From Hanleya hanleyi (taxonomy: Eukaryota; Mollusca; Polyplacophora; Lepidopleurida; Hanleyidae), in NCBI GenBank assembly GCA_036873755.1, contig JAVTVY010019604.1, forward strand, positions 1-64,000: a stretch of 64,000 nt of DNA, read 5' to 3'. Of the stretch, positions 35,706 through 46,419 are shown one piece after another. Numbering within the stretch: the first letter of the stretch is position 1; every line of letters begins with the position of its first letter. The notes below the pieces were generated by a model. The model saw only the letters and a list, made by a program, of their open reading frames with translations. It was not told where the DNA came from and ran no database searches. The position numbers were made by a program, and so were the translations under genes.

Positions 35706-35922
35706 AAGTTACACCGTATACCTAAACTGTTACACAATGTTGGTAGTTTGTATTCATGGTCACATTTATACTAATTTAACGTTCTAGTATATGGATTTCT
35801 TACAGTCCAATCCATTCCCTGTAGTATCTGCTGCTCCTATGACAAGGATAACCCAGTGGTACACTGCAACCTATTTTGTCTACAGTTCATTCGTTGGATT
35901 ACCGCTTTTTTTATTTTTCCAG

Positions 35923-36154
35923 CATAGTTATCACGACACCCTGAGTTCTGTCAATCTTACCGAAGTCAACGGACAGTCAACAATTACTGTGGAGAAGGCA
36001 GGACGCCTTTATGCTACCGGAGATGACAGTGATGGAGGGAAAACATCAGAATTGCTAAAACAACTCGGCAGAAAGTATGGGTCGGTATCTTCATTCACAG
36101 CTTCATACAAGGCGGATAAATGGGAACTCTCAGTCCAAGATCGGAATAATTCAG
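35923..36154 (+). CDS. secreted-protein gene, exon 5 (SSYEPV-type domain, second part)
   Basis: Acceptor TTTATTTTTCCAG|CAT with a strong pyrimidine tract, phase 0, matching the exon 4 donor. It encodes 77 codons (HSYHDTLSSVNLTEVNG..., then ATGDDSDGG, a LLKQLGRKYG helix-like segment and SSFTASYKADKWELSV). Donor TCAG|GTACAT, phase 1. N-x-S/T sites (NLT, NNS) fit secretion. With exon 4 it completes a domain of about 175 residues whose order of motifs (YEPV-x-W, then SDGG, then SSF-x-A-SY-x-AD) I remember in related marine invertebrate proteins. Confidence 0.7.
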
Positions 36155-36574
36155 GTACATTTTTTTATTTTCAAGAAAGGAGAAGTAATAGTTATGCCAG
36201 CATGCATTAATCGAATTGTTTGAGTGATGTTATCGCACTCACTCATATCCATTGAATTAATTCCTGATTATTTAGACAATCAATTCTACAAAAATCTATA
36301 AATTCGGTTGTTTGGGCATAACCCATCTTCACATCACTGATGTTCACTGCAGCATTCCTCTGGTTTGCCAGAGCCTAGTATACTCAACATGAACTTTTGC
36401 ATCAATCATGTACAATCAATATATAAGAATGCGCCTGAACGGACACCTGAACTGTGATGAATAATTTGGAAAATGCAGATATAATGAAGGCAGGTGTGAA
36501 ACATTGACAGAGCATTCACCCGAACACATGTGCAGTAGATAATTTGATATGCATGAAGAAAATATCTACCTTAA

Positions 36575-37142
36575 CCCTATCTGGCCTGGGGGGTGGGGGG
36601 GGGAGGGGGAGGGGGGACGGGGGAGATGGCCCCCTACCAAGCTTTCTGCGCTATCTCCGGAACGACAAAGAATGGAGAACTGAAACTCCGTGACATTATC
36701 GTTTATCATATTGGGGTCATTTTGAGCCTATTTCGAGCAGAGGATAATGGATAAATTCAAGATGGCGACCATGTGGGGTACCAAAAAAGTGATTTTTTCG
36801 TCATATTTCTTCAAAATTTCTGCTTTTCCGCGGTGAAAAGTGGTCAAATACTATTTTATTTCACATCGCATTAATATTTGCTAATTTATCATGCAGTTTT
36901 TGCGGAGAAATTGCATAAATAAAAAATTCGAAAAATCTGACCGAAAATCGACCAAAAATGCCGTTTTTGAAAATGACGTCACTGTGACGTCATCGAAGAA
37001 GCCATCTTGGATTTTTTTGAGCTGCCCCAAGGGTATGGTGTGGTAAGTTTAAGCCCCCTAGCTCAAGGGGTAAGAAATATAATTAGGGGCGGGGGGCATT
37101 TCCAGGCCAGGATACGTCCCAAAAAGCCCAGGTCAGATAGGG
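36575..37142 (+). mobile_element. TTAA-flanked MITE copy 3 (full length, 568 bp)
   Basis: Ends CCCTATCTGGCCTGGG and CCCAGGTCAGATAGGG, flanked by TTAA at 36571-36574 and 37143-37146. The interior includes a G-rich tract, GACGTCACTGTGACGTCATC and AAGATGGCGACC. No ORF. This is the best copy for defining the family and is consistent with a non-autonomous piggyBac-like element. Confidence 0.9.
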
Positions 37143-37377
37143 TTAAATTGTATAAATGAACTCGTGCTGTTGACCAATACATTCTCACATTAATGGCCAA
37201 AACCACTGGCCATTTTGGGATGTTGTCGTTGTAACTGGTATAGTATTAGTCCTTATACAATAGCAATACGATAGAGATCTGAACATATATTTTGTCTTGA
37301 GGGTCTTCATATTGGATACCAGCCAATCTGAGTAAGTTACGATGGTAGATGATCGGTCATGGAGATACCGTCTCAAC

Positions 37378-37440
37378 TTGGAGAGATATGGAGAACTAAG
37401 GTTCAACGTCGCGGTAAGCAATATTTCAGCTATATTGCGA
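37378..37440 (+). repeat. SINE-like fragment
   Basis: AAGGTTCAACGTCGCGGTAA, then GCAATATTTCAGCTATATTG. A related piece is at 54050-54115. I recall very similar sequence (GTTTAACGCCGCTTTCAGCAATATTCCAGC-type) as an abundant short repeat in gastropod genomes. Confidence 0.5.
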
Positions 37441-38090
37441 CGATCTAACAAAATTCTAAATATTCCAACAAAAACAAGTCAACAATCCAAAAGTAATCAA
37501 CACAACGCAACAAAAACATATACATATGTTAAAACTTATACAACCAATCGATTTCTCTCAAAGAACCTAAAACACAGTCTTCTTTTACCCGACTAAATAT
37601 ATATTTTTAAAGTAGCTGCTTGATAAAAAGAATCTCTTGTAATCTTAAAACCTATACAGCAGATCAGAATATGTTTCACTGTGACATCTTCGTGGCAACG
37701 AATACACCTTGTGGCCGGTTCCTTTTTTAGTAAATGTTCGTAAGGTAATCAGGTATGGTCGATTCTACATCGCCTGATCAGGGCTTGATCGAAACATTTC
37801 TGGCTGTTCAGATGAGTATAGCTTACAGTTTCTTTAAACTAATGAAGTTTGTTATTATCCACAGTCGTTAACTTGGAGATATTTGTGGGTTCTTTGCAAG
37901 AATATGATAGAATAATCAGCCAATCGCAAGCGGAGTACGAAAGATGCATCTATATCTCACACACAGCGGTCTTCAAAATATTTCTCCGACTCCTCATGTA
38001 AGACCCCTCCCCTAACACAAAATTCAACAAACACTTTTTGTGGTGGTGTCGTACGGTACATGACGACGAACGCTTTATTGACAATCACTT

Positions 38091-38868
38091 TGGGGACTCT
38101 AACCCCACACATTCTACACGGGGACTCGAACCCCACACATATTCCAAAAAACCCCACACACATCTCGGGGGACTCTAACCCCACACACATCTCGGGGGAC
38201 TCTAACCCCACACACATCTCGGGGGACTCTAACCCCACACACATCTCGGGGGACTCTAACCCCACACACATCTCGGGGGACTCTAACCCCACACACATCT
38301 CGGGGGACTCTAACCCCACACACATCTCGGGGGACTCTAACCCCACACACATCTCGGGGGACTCTAACCCCACACACATCTCGGGGGACTCTAACCCCAC
38401 ACACATCTCGGGGGACTCTAACCCCACACACATCTCGGGGGACTCTAACCCCACACACATCTCGGGGGACTCTAACCCCACACACATCTCGGGGGACTCT
38501 AACCCCACACACATCTCGGGGGACTCTAACCCCACACACACATCTTGGGGGACTCTAACCCCACACACATCTTGGGGGACTCTAACCCCACACACATCTC
38601 GGGGGACTCTAACCCCACACACATCTCGGGGGACTCTAACCCCACACACATCTCGGGGGACTCTAACCCCACACACATCTCGGGGGACTCTAACCCCACA
38701 CACATCTCGGGGGACTCTAACCCCACACACATCTCGGGGGACTCTAACCCCACACACATCTCGGGGGACTCTAACCCCACACACATCTCGGGGGACTCTA
38801 ACCCCACACACATCTCGGGGGACTCTAACCCCACACACATCTCGGGGGACTCTAACCCCACACACATC
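38091..38868. repeat. 27-bp minisatellite, about 27 copies
   Basis: Unit CTCGGGGGACTCTAACCCCA plus CACACAT. Copies are almost all identical, with TTGG variants at about 38545-38575. Because 27 is divisible by three and the unit has no stop in several frames, long ORFs appear on both strands (up to 302 codons). They consist only of nine-residue repeats and are not taken as genes. GGGG and CCCC clusters within each unit can pair. Confidence 0.95.
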
Positions 38869-38895
38869 TATATTTCAGCATATATTTTCAGGGTG

Positions 38896-39088
38896 CTTAA
38901 ATTAAGCGTTCGTTGTAGCATCGACGTGTACCGTAGACGAGAATGGTTAAACAGAGACTCTCTCTCTCTTATAAAACGCATACGGCGCTCGACTGAACAC
39001 AGTTCACACTCGGAGCTATACTCACGTCTTACACCCCATGGAGAAAGAAGTTTCCTTTTAATTCATTCCTTTCAACCAAAGGAAACTA
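38896..39088 (+). promoter_or_regulatory. promoter-like segment with TATA box; interrupted copy at 43008-44323
   Basis: Contains CTCTCTCTCT, then TATAAAA at 38970-38976, then CACACTCGGAGC and a short ATG ORF (MEKEVSF). At its end, a 10-bp inverted pair AGTTTCCTTT/AAAGGAAACT could form a hairpin. A second copy occupies 43008-43065 and 44177-44323, split by an insertion. There the TATA is replaced by TTAGAGAAA. It looks like the leader region of an unknown gene or element. The histone-like character is only an impression. Confidence 0.4.
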
Positions 39089-39180
39089 TATTTCTCCGAC
39101 TCCTCATGTAAGACCCCTCCCCCTAACACAAAATTCAACAAACACTTTTTGTGGTGGTGTCGTACGGTACATGACGAGCT

Positions 39181-40260
39181 TCAAAGAAAGCGATACAGGC
39201 CAAGAGAAATTGACACTTTCACGTACCCATCTTTGGCACACTCACTCTTCCAAAGTCCGTGATGTTTGAACATTCCATCTTGTACATCATTAATTGCTGC
39301 CACAGAGGGACCAACAGCACGCAGGCTGTGCAACCAATATATCTTAATATTGGGTATATGCGGTTTCAATGCTTCAAAATACTTCTCGTAACCGACTGTA
39401 AGCCATTAGCTTATCTGTTTCCTGAAGTTAACACGAAGCACATTTACTCACGTTTCTAAAAATGAATACATCTCACTCTTCCAAAGTCCATGATATTTGA
39501 ACATTCTATCTTGTACATCATTAATTGCTGACTCAGAGGGACCAACAGCACGCAGGCTGTGCAACCCATATATCTTAATATTGGGTATATGCGGTTTCAA
39601 TGCTTCAAAAAAATACTTCTTGTAACCGACTGTAAGACATTGGCTTATGTTTCCTGAAGTTTATAACACGTAGCACATTTACTCACGTTTCTAAAATGAA
39701 TACATCCAAATCCGCTATACACGCCATTATTTCAAACAGCCTATTTACAGGACATAATTTGTTACCAGTCTTGGCAATAACTAGCCAAACTCCATCTCTA
39801 TATACATCAGTCCCTTGGTTTTTCAATAAAAAATCGACATATAAGCTGAATAGAGTATAATATCACATCTTCGAATGTACAACAGTTCTGCTGATCTACA
39901 AAATCCAGCATAGGCAAGCAAGCACATTGTAAATACTCTTAACTTGTTACCTTTCCATTCGTGCTTCAAACATTTTCGTGAGAATTACACATTCACAAGC
40001 TCTTTTTTCACAACAGATTTACAATATTTGCGTTTTGCTGCTTCTCAGACATTTTAACCATTGTATTTCGGTAGGATTCGCCACCGCTGTCATTACATGC
40101 ATAAATCTGATGCTAAAGAAAGCATTTTCGATAGTGGCATAAGACTGATAATTGGCTGTTAGCAATAAGATAAACAGCACATATTCAATATCGTGTATAA
40201 ACCGATTGACGGCTGACGTTGTGCCATGCATCGGCCCTCATACTTTGAAAGCCATACTTT
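39181..40260 (-). pseudogene. decayed tyrosine recombinase (phage-integrase fold) of a mobile element
   Basis: The minus strand holds, in order, an N-terminal SAM-like segment (40231-40019; SIRFMHVMTAVANPTE) and, further on, the catalytic C-terminus (39369-39181). The latter keeps H-S-L-R, then F-K-H-H-G-L-W-K-S and K-D-G-Y-V-K, that is His-x2-Arg, His-x3-Trp and the putative nucleophile Tyr near 39224. The C-terminal segment is repeated at about 39607-39470, where it is cut after GLWKSE. Stops and frame changes separate the parts, so it is dead. Such recombinases occur in DIRS-like and Crypton-like elements and in related large elements of molluscs; which one is not decidable here. Confidence 0.7.
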
Positions 40261-40261
40261 A

Positions 40262-42590
40262 CCAATGGCGAAAATCATCCAGAGAAAATATCTCTTTGCC
40301 CGGATATGACAAAGGCTTAATGATCGAAGATTTTAATAAAACTCCAAAAAAAATATTCTCTGACATTTCAGATATCTCAGTCTAATTTAATATCTCTCAG
40401 TGTTATAAACGTGACACAGATCCAGTAAATTAACTGAATCCAAATTGAATTAGCATCAGCAAATAAACACATATCAAAAAATTCTCTGATCCACTTATGT
40501 TCGGTTACCGCATTGCTTTAATAATGCGCCGTTTACTAAGCTTATTCTTCTTGGTGTAGTCAACAAGATCTTAGTAGCCTCAATTATGTTCTAATTCGTT
40601 GCACTAAAATGAACAAATCATTTATCATTTCCACAAACACTCTCATCTTTCCCAACTATTTATTCATAACTGGAGTAGCCAGTGCCTTGAAGTCCGATCT
40701 CTCATACCGAGACACAATGGATGTTGGGAAATACGATTGGAATCCGAAAATTGAAAACCCTATGGAGTAACTTTCATCGATACCGGACGCCGCCCAGGCG
40801 AAAACAGAGATAATATAGCGTGCAAAAGCTCTGAAAACCTATGTCGGCAGCAGTGCGTCAAGCATCTCCAGCCAAGGTGACGAACTCCACCCTCCGTGCA
40901 TACAATCTACATGCATAATGCAATTTGTTTTATATATAAATCATCTGTGACAACCGCTGTGACAATGCCACCCATGCCAGCGTCCTTCAATGCGCTATAC
41001 CATTGTGACGGGACAGAGACAGCCCATGCTTCAAATACATACATCAACATATTGTTAAGTGGTAAATGGGCCTACACTTTATGGACCCAGCATACGGTTG
41101 ACATGCTCAAACATCATGGATGCCCCAGTCACCACTCAGATTCTTCATCAGCTTAATAATCAGCTTCTTCATTTTCTAAGCGTGGTATCATTGAACTTCC
41201 AAATGAACGTTCTGCTGTAAGCATAATTCAAAAATAGACATAGAAAGGCATTTTTAGACAACTTTCATACTTCCTTTACATATTAAGCTTTCCATATTCT
41301 GGTCAAGTGTAAACCATTTTAATTCTTAAAATATTTATAAAGCTAAGAAAAACAATTATATGAACTGCCCTCAATTATCTCTGTGTCGAGCTCCATACAT
41401 TTCAATATCAGATTACCGACCAATCATCACCACCTCCTGTGGCTGTCAATATCTTGGCCATTCTTCAATAGCATAGCACGAAGTATAAATGTTTTCCTGA
41501 ATTTCACAGTAGCGCTGATACAGCTCAATTCCATTTTAGTTATGACTGTACAGTTCTCTTAGAACAGCATTACTCCATAGGAATTAGTCTCATATAAAAA
41601 TCTCCAGTATTCACTGACCAACAATTAGTGTGCTTTCGGTTCACACTTTAAGAATCACAAGGCAATGCATACAATAGCCAAGTCCGGGGACAACAATTTG
41701 TCCAGACCTGTGCCTTTTCAACGACACAAAGACAAAGGACAATAGTTCCTTCAAATGATTACATCTCGACAGGGACAATAGTAATCAATGGAGACAATGG
41801 ACAAGTAGGGCTACTGTCAAAATTTCTAATCAAATGATACATTTCAAACACAATGTAGGTTTACTCACCCTAGAACGTACGAAGCTAAGTGTACATGTAT
41901 CTACTGCATCTAATACTTACAGCATGAGATGAATTCTGTTGGGATTGGCCTTAAACATCCTATCGGATACACAATCTTAGCAGTTTCTGAAAATGTAAAA
42001 TGCATTGACCATATCCACAACACCTGAAGTGGAACTGAAATTTTTGACTCCTGACGATCAAACATATTACACAATGCAGTGATCATGTAACAAGAACAAA
42101 ATTTTCATTCGCTCATTTGTCAAACCTCCCTTCATCATACGCCCATCTCGCCTTCCAAAACAAGGTCTGGGAAACATCGGCTACCTTCATTAGATATTGT
42201 AGCAATGCATTCACTTCCCGCGTAATGCTTCGTTAAATCTGTAACGAGAGTAAAACAGATATTATTATAGAGAAAAAATATATCGTAGCTGGCATATTGA
42301 AAAAGGGGGTCTATCTCACCATACCAGGTTGCATCGTGAAACGAGCTGCTTGCTCAAGCTTGTATAACAGCTCTGTCATCCTCTCTGGCCATCTTCCAGT
42401 TTTCATCGGACCTTTGGCAAGCTCAGTAACCACATAATATTCCGAGATTCTCACCAATCTGAGATGAATCGGGAATTAATCATCTCTTACGATAAGGTAG
42501 CCTCTGTTTCTCTCTGTCGATTAGTCAGTTGCATAATCAACTTCACCGTACTGTAGATCCTACTGCTCATGTTGATATGGCTCAAACCAC
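40262..42590. other. no gene recognised
   Basis: AT-rich. A short plus ORF (40896-41156) lacks any domain. The region lies between the recombinase remnant and the coiled-coil remnant on the minus strand and may be the interior of the same decayed element. Confidence 0.4.
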
Positions 42591-42594
42591 CTAT

Positions 42595-42925
42595 AATTTC
42601 ACCGTAAAGTTATGCTGTTATTGTTGCCGTCTCTTTTACATGGGAATTCATAGCCATAGGAACTAATTTTCGAATATTCCGTCTTTCCGTATTGGAGGGT
42701 CCACTTTATTTGACCCAGCCCATCCAGTATTTGCAATTTATTTCCTGTATGTTTCCAGAAAAATTTCTGCCTTGATTTTCTGCACGTCTTTAGTCGTCTG
42801 TGCGAACTCAGCACTTAACTGTCTGATATTTTCCTCCACGGATAACTCTATCTCTTCTTTGATGAAGCGACTGCTCTTAAAATTTCATCCAGTTTAGAGC
42901 TGATGTTAGTTTGTTCTTCTATATC
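42595..42925 (-). pseudogene. coiled-coil ORF remnant, probably partner of the recombinase
   Basis: Reading on the minus strand from about 42919 gives ISSKLDEILRAVASSKK, a stop, then in the next frame VEENIRQLSAEFAQTTKDVQ, then KHTGNKLQ in a third frame. The heptad-like pattern and a KxxGNxxQ motif recall an ORF found upstream of tyrosine recombinases in some marine invertebrate elements, from memory. Order and strand fit such an upstream position here. It is broken by at least two frame changes. Confidence 0.35.
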
Positions 42926-43007
42926 AGGCTTGGCAGTATGGCACTTCACAGCTATTGCAGTTAACTCCGAATAATATTTGTGCCAAGCGGTTATGAAAAA
43001 AGCTGAG

Positions 43008-44323
43008 TTAAATTAAGCGTTCGTTGTAGCATCGACGTGTACCGTAGACGAGAATAGTTAAACAGTTTTTGATTGAAATTGTAGTTTAAGGGCCGCTTCC
43101 CATTCGGATTTCGCGGCCCATCAACTCAATGTTTTATTTGACTTTCGCGGTACATTACTTTGTTTATTGAATATCTTTTCCAGCGCTAAGTTAATAAATA
43201 AATAAATAAATAAATAGGTAAATAATAAATAACAATGAGAGATTAGTAGGAGATATAAATAGAGGTAAATAAGAATCGCTATATGTACAAGTTCGTAAGT
43301 CTCTTTCTGTTTTTTGTTTTTTTTGGTAAGTTTTTCTGGTAATTGTGAGTTCACTGTAATCGCGTGTATGATTCCTTTGTCTTGGTACCCCTTTGTACAC
43401 ACAAAGCCGTCCAGAAAAGACTGGGAGAACCATGGGCGACTTCAGGATTTTTCTGATCGACTTTTCTAGCGGCGCTCATGGGAACAGGTGGGTTCTTCCA
43501 GAAATCTGTGCCTGTAACAATTGCTTGGAGTGTGTATTGGGGCACAGGACGGCAGGTCTACGTCCTATATTGCGTGAAAGTCAAAGGAACATATTCTGTG
43601 TTAAGGTGTCTGTTCGGTGTCATCTATGGGGTAGCGTGTCGGTGTGGTCTAGGATGTGGTGTTCTGTTTCTGGACGTTTCTTGTTGTGCGGCGATGTTGG
43701 CATTCTTGTGATTGTCATCCGTCTTCTGTTTTTACTCTTGTCCACCATGGTGCTGTTTTATAATATTTGTCGTCATCGGTGTTCTGTTTTAATGCTGGTC
43801 TTCCTCGTCTGTGTTCTTCAGTGTTCTGTGCCTGTATTACAAAGAATAGAAGAGTTTGTAGTTTTTTGTTTTCTGGTGTTATATTTTGCCACCGACTGGC
43901 ACTATCGTGATCTAAGTCACACAATAACAATAACTAATTAGGTACTAAATATTATAAATAACAATATTATTATAATTAAGGCCAAATGTGAATGCTTGAT
44001 ATAACCTCCAGTCTTCTGCCCCTGCTAGAAAACCGGACGGTTAACATTCGTTAACGAGGGTTGGAGGTAAGGGAATACAATTGAAGAAATTAGTATTCAT
44101 TTTTGTGAGTGACATTATTCGTGTGCGTGGTTGTTTCTTGGATGTGTGCCACTGATTTATGATTTATTTATTTATGGTTAAACAGAGACTCTCTCTCTCT
44201 TAGAGAAACGCATACGGCGCTCGACTGAAGACAGTTCACACTCGGAGCTATACTCACGTCTTACACCCCATGGAGAAAGAAGTTTCCTTTTAATTCATTC
44301 CATTCAACCAAAGGAAACTATAT
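43008..44323 (+). repeat. second copy of the promoter-like segment, split by an insertion
   Basis: 43008-43065 and 44177-44323 together match 38896-39088. Identity is high apart from CTTATAAAACGC versus CTTAGAGAAACGC. Confidence 0.8.
43066..44176 (+). mobile_element. 1.1-kb insertion with 9-bp target duplication GTTAAACAG
   Basis: GTTAAACAG at 43057-43065 is repeated at 44177-44185, while the paralogous site near 38946 has it once. The insert starts TTTTTGATTGAAATTG and ends in ATTTATTTATTTAT, a tail typical of retroposons. It includes a GGGCCGC...GCGGCCC pair (43091-43119), a TAAA microsatellite (43193-43216) and a 182-codon plus ORF (43393-43941). That ORF is Cys- and Val-rich and has no recognisable domain, and I do not call it a gene. 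Confidence 0.65.
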
Positions 44324-44411
44324 GTCAAGCGTCGAACAATGATTTAGTCTGGCCGGCCAAGCAGTGGTCGAAAAGGCATTGCGATTGACTGATTCGTATT
44401 TTAGTATTTGA

Positions 44412-44535
44412 CTTGTGATGGTGACATAGTCATATGTGTATATTTGTGATGGTGACATAGTCATATGTGTATATTTGTGATGGTGACATAGTCATATGTG
44501 TATATTTGTGATGGTGATATAGTCATATGTGTATG
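44412..44535. repeat. 31-bp tandem repeat, four copies
   Basis: Unit TGTGATGGTGACATAGTCAT followed by ATGTGTATATT. The fourth copy has GATATAG instead of GACATAG. Copies are nearly identical. Confidence 0.9.
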
Positions 44536-45017
44536 AAAGTTCGTGCCGCTGCTTTAGTGAGAATTTTTGATGAAGAAAATAATATTGAAATGTTCTTCGA
44601 TTATTATGTGCTACATGCAGGTTTCGATTTTGCAGTTCATTAAACAGGCAATACGTGGCCTTTCATAGTCAGTAGTTATAGCTGCATGCCAGCAAATCAT
44701 TTCCAGAATTGGATATTTCGAAAATCGACAAAGCTGTTCGATATACGAATAACCAGCAGCATTAGCCGTAAATGTACAACGTGAAGACCTGATAAATTAC
44801 AACACATATAGGGAAGTGGGAAGAGGTGCCGAAAGACAGACATACATTTAAGGATTTTACATTTTTTCAAGATTGATTGCAGGCGAGTACAGAACAGTAA
44901 CCACCCCCTTTGGTGTTGGCTCTTAAACAAGTCTAACATTTCTCTCATGTGTATCTGAAGATGAAGTCTAGGGTAACACGTGGCAAAATATAGTCAATTT
45001 AAATCATACAGTGCATC

Positions 45018-45542
45018 ATAGTGGTTCGGCGATATTGGGGGACCACATCAATTGTTCGGCGATATTGGGGGACCACATCAATGGTTCGGCGATATTGGGG
45101 GACCACATCAATTGTTCGGCGATATTGGGGGACCACATCAATTGTTCGGCGATATTGGGGGACCACATCAATTTCGGCGATATTGGGGGGCGATATTGGG
45201 GGACCACATCAATTGTTCGGCGATATTGGGGGACCACATCAATGGTTCGGCGATATTGGGGGACCACATCAATTGTTCGGCGATATTGGGGGACCACATC
45301 AATTGTTCGGCGATATTGGGGGACCACATCAATGGTTCGGCGATATTGGGGGACCACATCAATTGTTCGACGATCTTGGGGGACCACATCAATTGTTCGG
45401 CGATATTGGGGGACCACATCAATGGTTCGGCGATATTGGGGGACCACATCAATTGTTCGGCGATATTGGGGGACCACATCAATGGTTCGGCGATATTGGG
45501 GGACCACATCAATTGTTCGGCGATATTGGGGGACCACATCAA
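45018..45542. repeat. 30-bp minisatellite, about 17 copies
   Basis: Unit TTCGGCGATATTGGGGGACC plus ACATCAATKG, with the last bases alternating between TTG and TGG in irregular order. One unit near 45175 is truncated, so the frame changes there. Long ORFs in five frames are artefacts of a stop-free unit of length 30. Confidence 0.95.
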
Positions 45543-45544
45543 TT

Positions 45545-46418
45545 ACAAACTGAGAACACTGCAGTATCTGGCCAAAGAAAGCAGAACTACAGTTTAACAC
45601 TGATAGTATGTTCAACAAGTGTAACAGAAATGAGCAACACTTTCATTTGGTTGTATCACTGGGTCTGGGGAACTAAATAAGGGTCATTCAGTTACAAACC
45701 CGAAACTACTGAAGAAGCAGTGCCGCAAAGATTTCAGTCCTAGAATTGTGTTTTCAATTCAATTCAATTGTTTCATTGACACCTGGTATGTGATGTAAAA
45801 GTGGCATTCCCTATTCATTTCGGTTGCAGACACAAAAATTAAAATTTAATTGTCCATAACTTTTAAGTTTCATTAACAGATAGATTTATAGAGATCCAAT
45901 ATGTGTTTGACGATTTGTACAGTATAAATATGGTACGTGTGATAAGCACCTATAGACGTCACATTGTCCTAACCAATACTTTAGTCTGTTGAAAAAATTA
46001 GTGTCATCTTGGCTCTCAGCTTTTACAGATGTAGTGTGAGAAAATACACTGTGTGCTCATCAAGTTTCTGTCCCTTGCAAAACCCATGATTCAACGCTCA
46101 GTAATTGGACAGATCTCATGTTCATCTAATACAAGACCAAATGGCTTAAATATCAACACTTGCAAATGTGGTAATGTTCGAAAGCCTGGATTTACATTAT
46201 TGGTCATTTTTAATCACAAAAGATGAAACTTAAATTTGTAACATAGACATCTCTGATCACTATATTTACAGCTTGTCGTTCTTACAATCGACCATTTTCC
46301 CAATTCACATACATGGTTCGGTTTCAAGTTGTCCCCAAACAGACTTTTTCTGAAACTCCATACACTAGACCTGTGATTTACGCTGAGGAACTCGCCAAAT
46401 GTCCAATTACATAAATAA
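45545..46418. other. no feature recognised
   Basis: Unique-looking AT-rich sequence between the 30-bp minisatellite and the LINE tail. Confidence 0.5.
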
Positions 46419-46419
46419 T

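Larger units (their letters stand above)
37978..39175. repeat. ~90-bp direct repeats flanking the 27-bp minisatellite
   Basis: 37978-38068 and 39089-39174 share ATTTCTCCGACTCCTCATGT, AACACAAAATTCAACAAACA and GTCGTACGGTACATGACGA with one or two differences. They bracket the 27-bp array and the promoter-like segment. The arrangement could be a segmental duplication into which the array expanded, or terminal direct repeats of an element. Confidence 0.75.

Noticed and set aside
38091..38868. Telomeric repeat
   Set aside because: TAACCCC occurs once per 27-bp unit but not as contiguous hexamers.
37957..38905. Long ORFs of 141-302 codons on both strands
   Set aside because: They translate the 27-bp minisatellite in several frames, have no domain, and appear equally on both strands.
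38896..39088. Histone gene promoter
   Set aside because: A TATA box and short leader are present, but no histone coding sequence or 3' stem-loop follows. Kept only as promoter-like.
43393..43941. 182-codon plus ORF
   Set aside because: Cys/Val-rich without domain, confined to a retroposon-like insertion, partly low complexity. It could be real, but nothing supports it.
45011..45680. ORFs of 124-219 codons in five frames
   Set aside because: Products of the stop-free 30-bp minisatellite unit.
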